DNA from: JBFKMV01 sp041629655
GTDB lineage: Bacteria > Acidobacteriota > Polarisedimenticolia > Polarisedimenticolales > Polarisedimenticolaceae
Direction: 5' to 3'
Assembly: GCA_041629655.1 (NCBI GenBank)
Contig: JBFKMV010000209.1
Coordinates: forward strand, 1 to 7,954
DNA length: 7,954 nucleotides
The position numbers and the translations under genes are program-made. Below are positions 6,375 through 7,954 of this stretch, one piece after another. The notes beneath the pieces were generated by a model, which searched no databases, had not been told where the DNA came from, and saw nothing but the letters and a program-made list of their open reading frames with translations. Every line of letters starts with the position of its first letter. Position 1 is the first letter of the stretch.

Positions 6375-6378
6375 CGGG

Positions 6379-7422
6379 ATGACGGCGGGAAGCGACGAGG
6401 TCCTGATCGTCGGCGCGGGAATCGCCGGCCTGCGCTGCGCGCGGGCGCTGGCGGCGGCCGGGACTCCGGTCCGGGTGCTGGAGAAGTCTCGCGGCGTCGG
6501 CGGGCGCTGCGCCACGCGGCGCGTCGACGGACAGCCCGTGGACCACGGCGTGGCCTTCCTGCACGGGGCGTCCCCCGAGTTCCTGCGCGAGCTGCGCGAG
6601 GTCCCGGACGTCGCGGCGCTCGACGGCTGGCCGCGGCGCGTCCACGGGCGCGGGCGCCCGTGCCAACCCGAGGCGTTCGATCCGTGGCAGCGGCGGATCG
6701 CCTACGCCGAGGGGCTCACCGCCTGGCCCAAGCACCTCGCCGCGACGCTCGGCGTGGAGCTCGAGACGCGGGTTCGGGGGCTCGAGCCCCGGAACGGGCC
6801 GATCCGGATCGACACGGTTTCCCCGCGGACCGCGGACGCACGGCCACGCCGTGCGCGCACCCTGGTGCTGACGCTGCCCGCCGAGCAGCTGCGCGAGCTG
6901 CTCGATCCGCTGGCCGGGCTGACCCCCGACCTGGACGCCGCGCGCGGTCTGCTGCGCATGGTCGCGACGGAACCGTGCCTGACCCTGATCGCCGTCTACG
7001 GACCCGAAGCGCCGGTGCCCCCGTGGGACATCGCCTACCCGGAGGACTCCAACGTGCTCCGGCTGGTCTCGCACGATTCGGCCAAGCGGCGCGACCCGGC
7101 GCTGCGGGTGCTCGTGGCCCAGGCGCACGCGGCGTGGTCGCGCCGCCGGGTCGACGCGGAGGCTCGCTCGTGGAGCGACGAGCTGCTGGGCGAGCTGGAG
7201 CGGATCGCCGGAGCGTGGGCCGGCCGCCCGCGGGCCGTGCAGACCCACCGCTGGCGCTACGGCCGGCTCGACCGCGGCAGCGAGCTGACACGACCGCTGC
7301 TGATCGGGTTGCCGGGCGGAGCCCGGCTGGGGCTGGCCGGGGAGCTGTTCGCGCCCGGAGGCGGCATCGAGGCCGCCTGGCGCTCCGGGATCGCCCTGGC
7401 CGACCGGCTGGCGGCGGGCTAG
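6379..7422 (+). CDS. Renalase-like FAD-dependent oxidoreductase (flavin amine oxidase family)
   Basis: The protein has 347 residues, close to the size of bacterial renalases. An N-terminal Rossmann dinucleotide-binding motif VGAGIAGL (11-18) is followed by an acidic residue ending strand 2 (Glu35) and the SRGVGGRCATRR loop (37-48), the R-x-G-G-R signature of the amine oxidase/renalase group. Further renalase-like landmarks are HRWRYGR (290-296) and the C-terminal flavin-contacting GELFAPGGGIEAAWRSG (321-337). There is no signal peptide or membrane segment, so it is cytoplasmic. Characterised bacterial renalases oxidise off-pathway dihydro isomers of NAD(P)H and pass electrons to oxygen; that activity is a plausible inference here, not shown. 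It diverges from the radical SAM gene across 316 bp. Its TAG stop shares the tetranucleotide CTAG with the stop of the convergent ribA. The alternative is a different small-molecule amine oxidase. Confidence 0.88.
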   Translation: MTAGSDEVLIVGAGIAGLRCARALAAAGTPVRVLEKSRGVGGRCATRRVDGQPVDHGVAFLHGASPEFLRELREVPDVAALDGWPRRVHGRGRPCQPEAFDPWQRRIAYAEGLTAWPKHLAATLGVELETRVRGLEPRNGPIRIDTVSPRTADARPRRARTLVLTLPAEQLRELLDPLAGLTPDLDAARGLLRMVATEPCLTLIAVYGPEAPVPPWDIAYPEDSNVLRLVSHDSAKRRDPALRVLVAQAHAAWSRRRVDAEARSWSDELLGELERIAGAWAGRPRAVQTHRWRYGRLDRGSELTRPLLIGLPGGARLGLAGELFAPGGGIEAAWRSGIALADRLAAG

Positions 7423-7954
7423 CCCTCGCTCCCGCCCTGCCCCTCGACCAGCACGGGGTCGCTCTGCTCGGGCAACCGCTTGCGGCCGGAGAAGTCGATC
7501 CAGTGGCCCGAGCGCTCGGCCTTGGTCTCGAGATAGAACCGGTTGTGCCGGTTGGGCGGGACGACGTGCGGCGAGCGGCCGGTGACCTCGATGCCGTGGG
7601 CCACGAGCTGGTCGATCTTGCGCGGGTTGTTGGTCAACAGCCGGATCGAGCGCACGGTCAGGCTCTTGATCATGTGCGCCGCGATCGCGTAGTCGCGCTC
7701 GTCGTCGCGGAAGCCCAGCGCGAGGTTGGCCTCGACGGTGTCGAGCCCCTCGTCCTGCAGCGAGTAGGCGCGGATCTTGTTGATCAGGCCGATGCCGCGG
7801 CCCTCCTGCCGCAGGTACACCAGCAGGCCGCGCTGCTCCCCGGCCATCTTGCGCAGGCCCTGCTGGAGCTGGTCCCGGCAGTCGCAGCGCAGCGAGCCCA
7901 GCGCGTCCCCGGTCAGGCATTCGGAGTGGATCCGCGTCGGCACGTCCCGCGCGC
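7419..7954 (-). CDS. ribA: GTP cyclohydrolase II, riboflavin biosynthesis (5' end outside window)
   Basis: The frame runs off the right edge. The GTG at 7943-7941 is an internal Val (ARDVPTRIHSEC), because homologues continue upstream of this point, so no start is visible; 177 residues are seen. The zinc-binding set C-x10-C-x-C is intact (visible residues 12, 23, 25 in SECLTGDALGSLRCDC). The active-site stretch RQEGRGIGLINKIRAY (48-63) and LTNNPRKI (106-113) are also intact. The enzyme opens GTP to 2,5-diamino-6-ribosylamino-4(3H)-pyrimidinone 5'-phosphate, formate and pyrophosphate, the first step of riboflavin/FAD synthesis. Whether an N-terminal RibB (DHBP synthase) domain is fused cannot be seen. 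The C-terminus runs about 25 residues beyond that of E. coli RibA (as I recall its sequence) and ends in a polar Gly/Glu-rich tail. It overlaps the convergent oxidoreductase gene by 4 bases. Confidence 0.95.
   Translation of the reverse strand, partial: ARDVPTRIHSECLTGDALGSLRCDCRDQLQQGLRKMAGEQRGLLVYLRQEGRGIGLINKIRAYSLQDEGLDTVEANLALGFRDDERDYAIAAHMIKSLTVRSIRLLTNNPRKIDQLVAHGIEVTGRSPHVVPPNRHNRFYLETKAERSGHWIDFSGRKRLPEQSDPVLVEGQGGSEG

Larger units (their letters stand above)
6063..6378. other. 316-bp divergent intergenic region rich in inverted repeats
   Basis: No convincing gene lies here. Open frames cross it on both strands, but none has both a ribosome-binding site and a recognisable product. 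The region must hold the promoters of the divergent radical SAM and FAD oxidoreductase genes. Contents: two direct copies of GGACAATC (6144-6151 and 6267-6274); a 23-bp perfect inverted repeat (6179-6201 / 6316-6338); a local CTCTGCGC hairpin (6172-6196); a 12-bp palindrome TCCGCGCGCGGA (6237-6248); a 10-bp palindrome CGGACGTCCG (6252-6261); and a GGGCT/AGCCC mini-hairpin (6276-6288). TAGGCT at 6347-6352 could be a weak -10 for the oxidoreductase gene, with no good -35. Confidence 0.7.

Noticed and set aside
4788..7422. A Nit1-type nitrilase cluster built on the radical SAM gene and the flavoprotein
   Set aside because: No nitrilase, acetyltransferase or other cluster member is present, the two genes are divergent, and the flavoprotein looks renalase-like; only a family resemblance of the radical SAM protein, from memory, remains.
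6346..7920. 524-codon open frame on the minus strand across the oxidoreductase and ribA
   Set aside because: It is Arg/Pro/Ala-rich, has no recognisable motif, and overlaps two clearly identified genes in other frames.
7919..7943. GTG at 7943-7941 as the start of ribA
   Set aside because: Homologues have about 50 further residues before the HSECLTGDAL motif, and the frame stays open to the window edge, so the gene is treated as 5'-truncated by the window.

Overview
The window is very GC-rich (roughly 70% by eye), with G/C at most third codon positions. It is tightly packed with bacterial genes on both strands. The TonB-dependent receptor at the left edge and two lipoproteins with clear lipoboxes point to a diderm (Gram-negative-type) bacterium. 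An FG-GAP/ASPIC-UnbV lipoprotein next to a TPR lipoprotein, plus TonB receptors, at this GC content is a combination I associate with Acidobacteriota, Myxococcota, Planctomycetota, Gemmatimonadota and similar environmental lineages. The sequence alone does not settle the phylum.

Layout. (1) 1-789, plus strand: the C-terminal 262 residues of a TonB-dependent outer-membrane receptor. (2) 794-3981, minus strand: a two-gene operon. The upstream gene (2239-3981) encodes a 580-residue lipoprotein with seven Asp-rich FG-GAP/VCBS calcium-loop repeats and a C-terminal ASPIC/UnbV domain. The downstream gene (794-2242) encodes a 482-residue TPR lipoprotein whose GTG start overlaps the upstream stop by 4 bases. 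(3) 3982-4138: a short divergent promoter region. (4) 4139-4714, plus strand: a 191-residue secreted Cys/Trp-rich protein with a proline-rich linker, function unknown. (5) 4788-6062, minus strand: a 424-residue radical-SAM-type protein with an unusually spaced CX8CX2C cluster motif and an extra C-terminal CxxC. (6) 6063-6378: a 316-bp divergent intergenic region holding a perfect 23-bp inverted repeat that spans 160 bp (MITE-like or long-range hairpin) and several smaller palindromes. (7) 6379-7422, plus strand: a renalase/amine-oxidase-type FAD oxidoreductase. (8) 7419-7954, minus strand: GTP cyclohydrolase II (ribA), running off the right edge; it shares a CTAG stop with the oxidoreductase.

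How the genes may work together. The lipoprotein pair is almost certainly co-translated and probably acts as one envelope complex. The receptor is convergent with it and only 4 bp away, and the secreted Cys-rich protein diverges from it, so most of the left half concerns the cell surface. The right half is enzymatic: an iron-sulfur radical enzyme, a flavoprotein and a flavin-biosynthesis enzyme. These are on alternating strands, so they are not one operon, and any functional link is inference. The best candidates for something undescribed are the inverted-repeat element at 6179-6338, the radical SAM protein with the non-canonical cysteine spacing, and the small secreted protein beside the lipoprotein operon.
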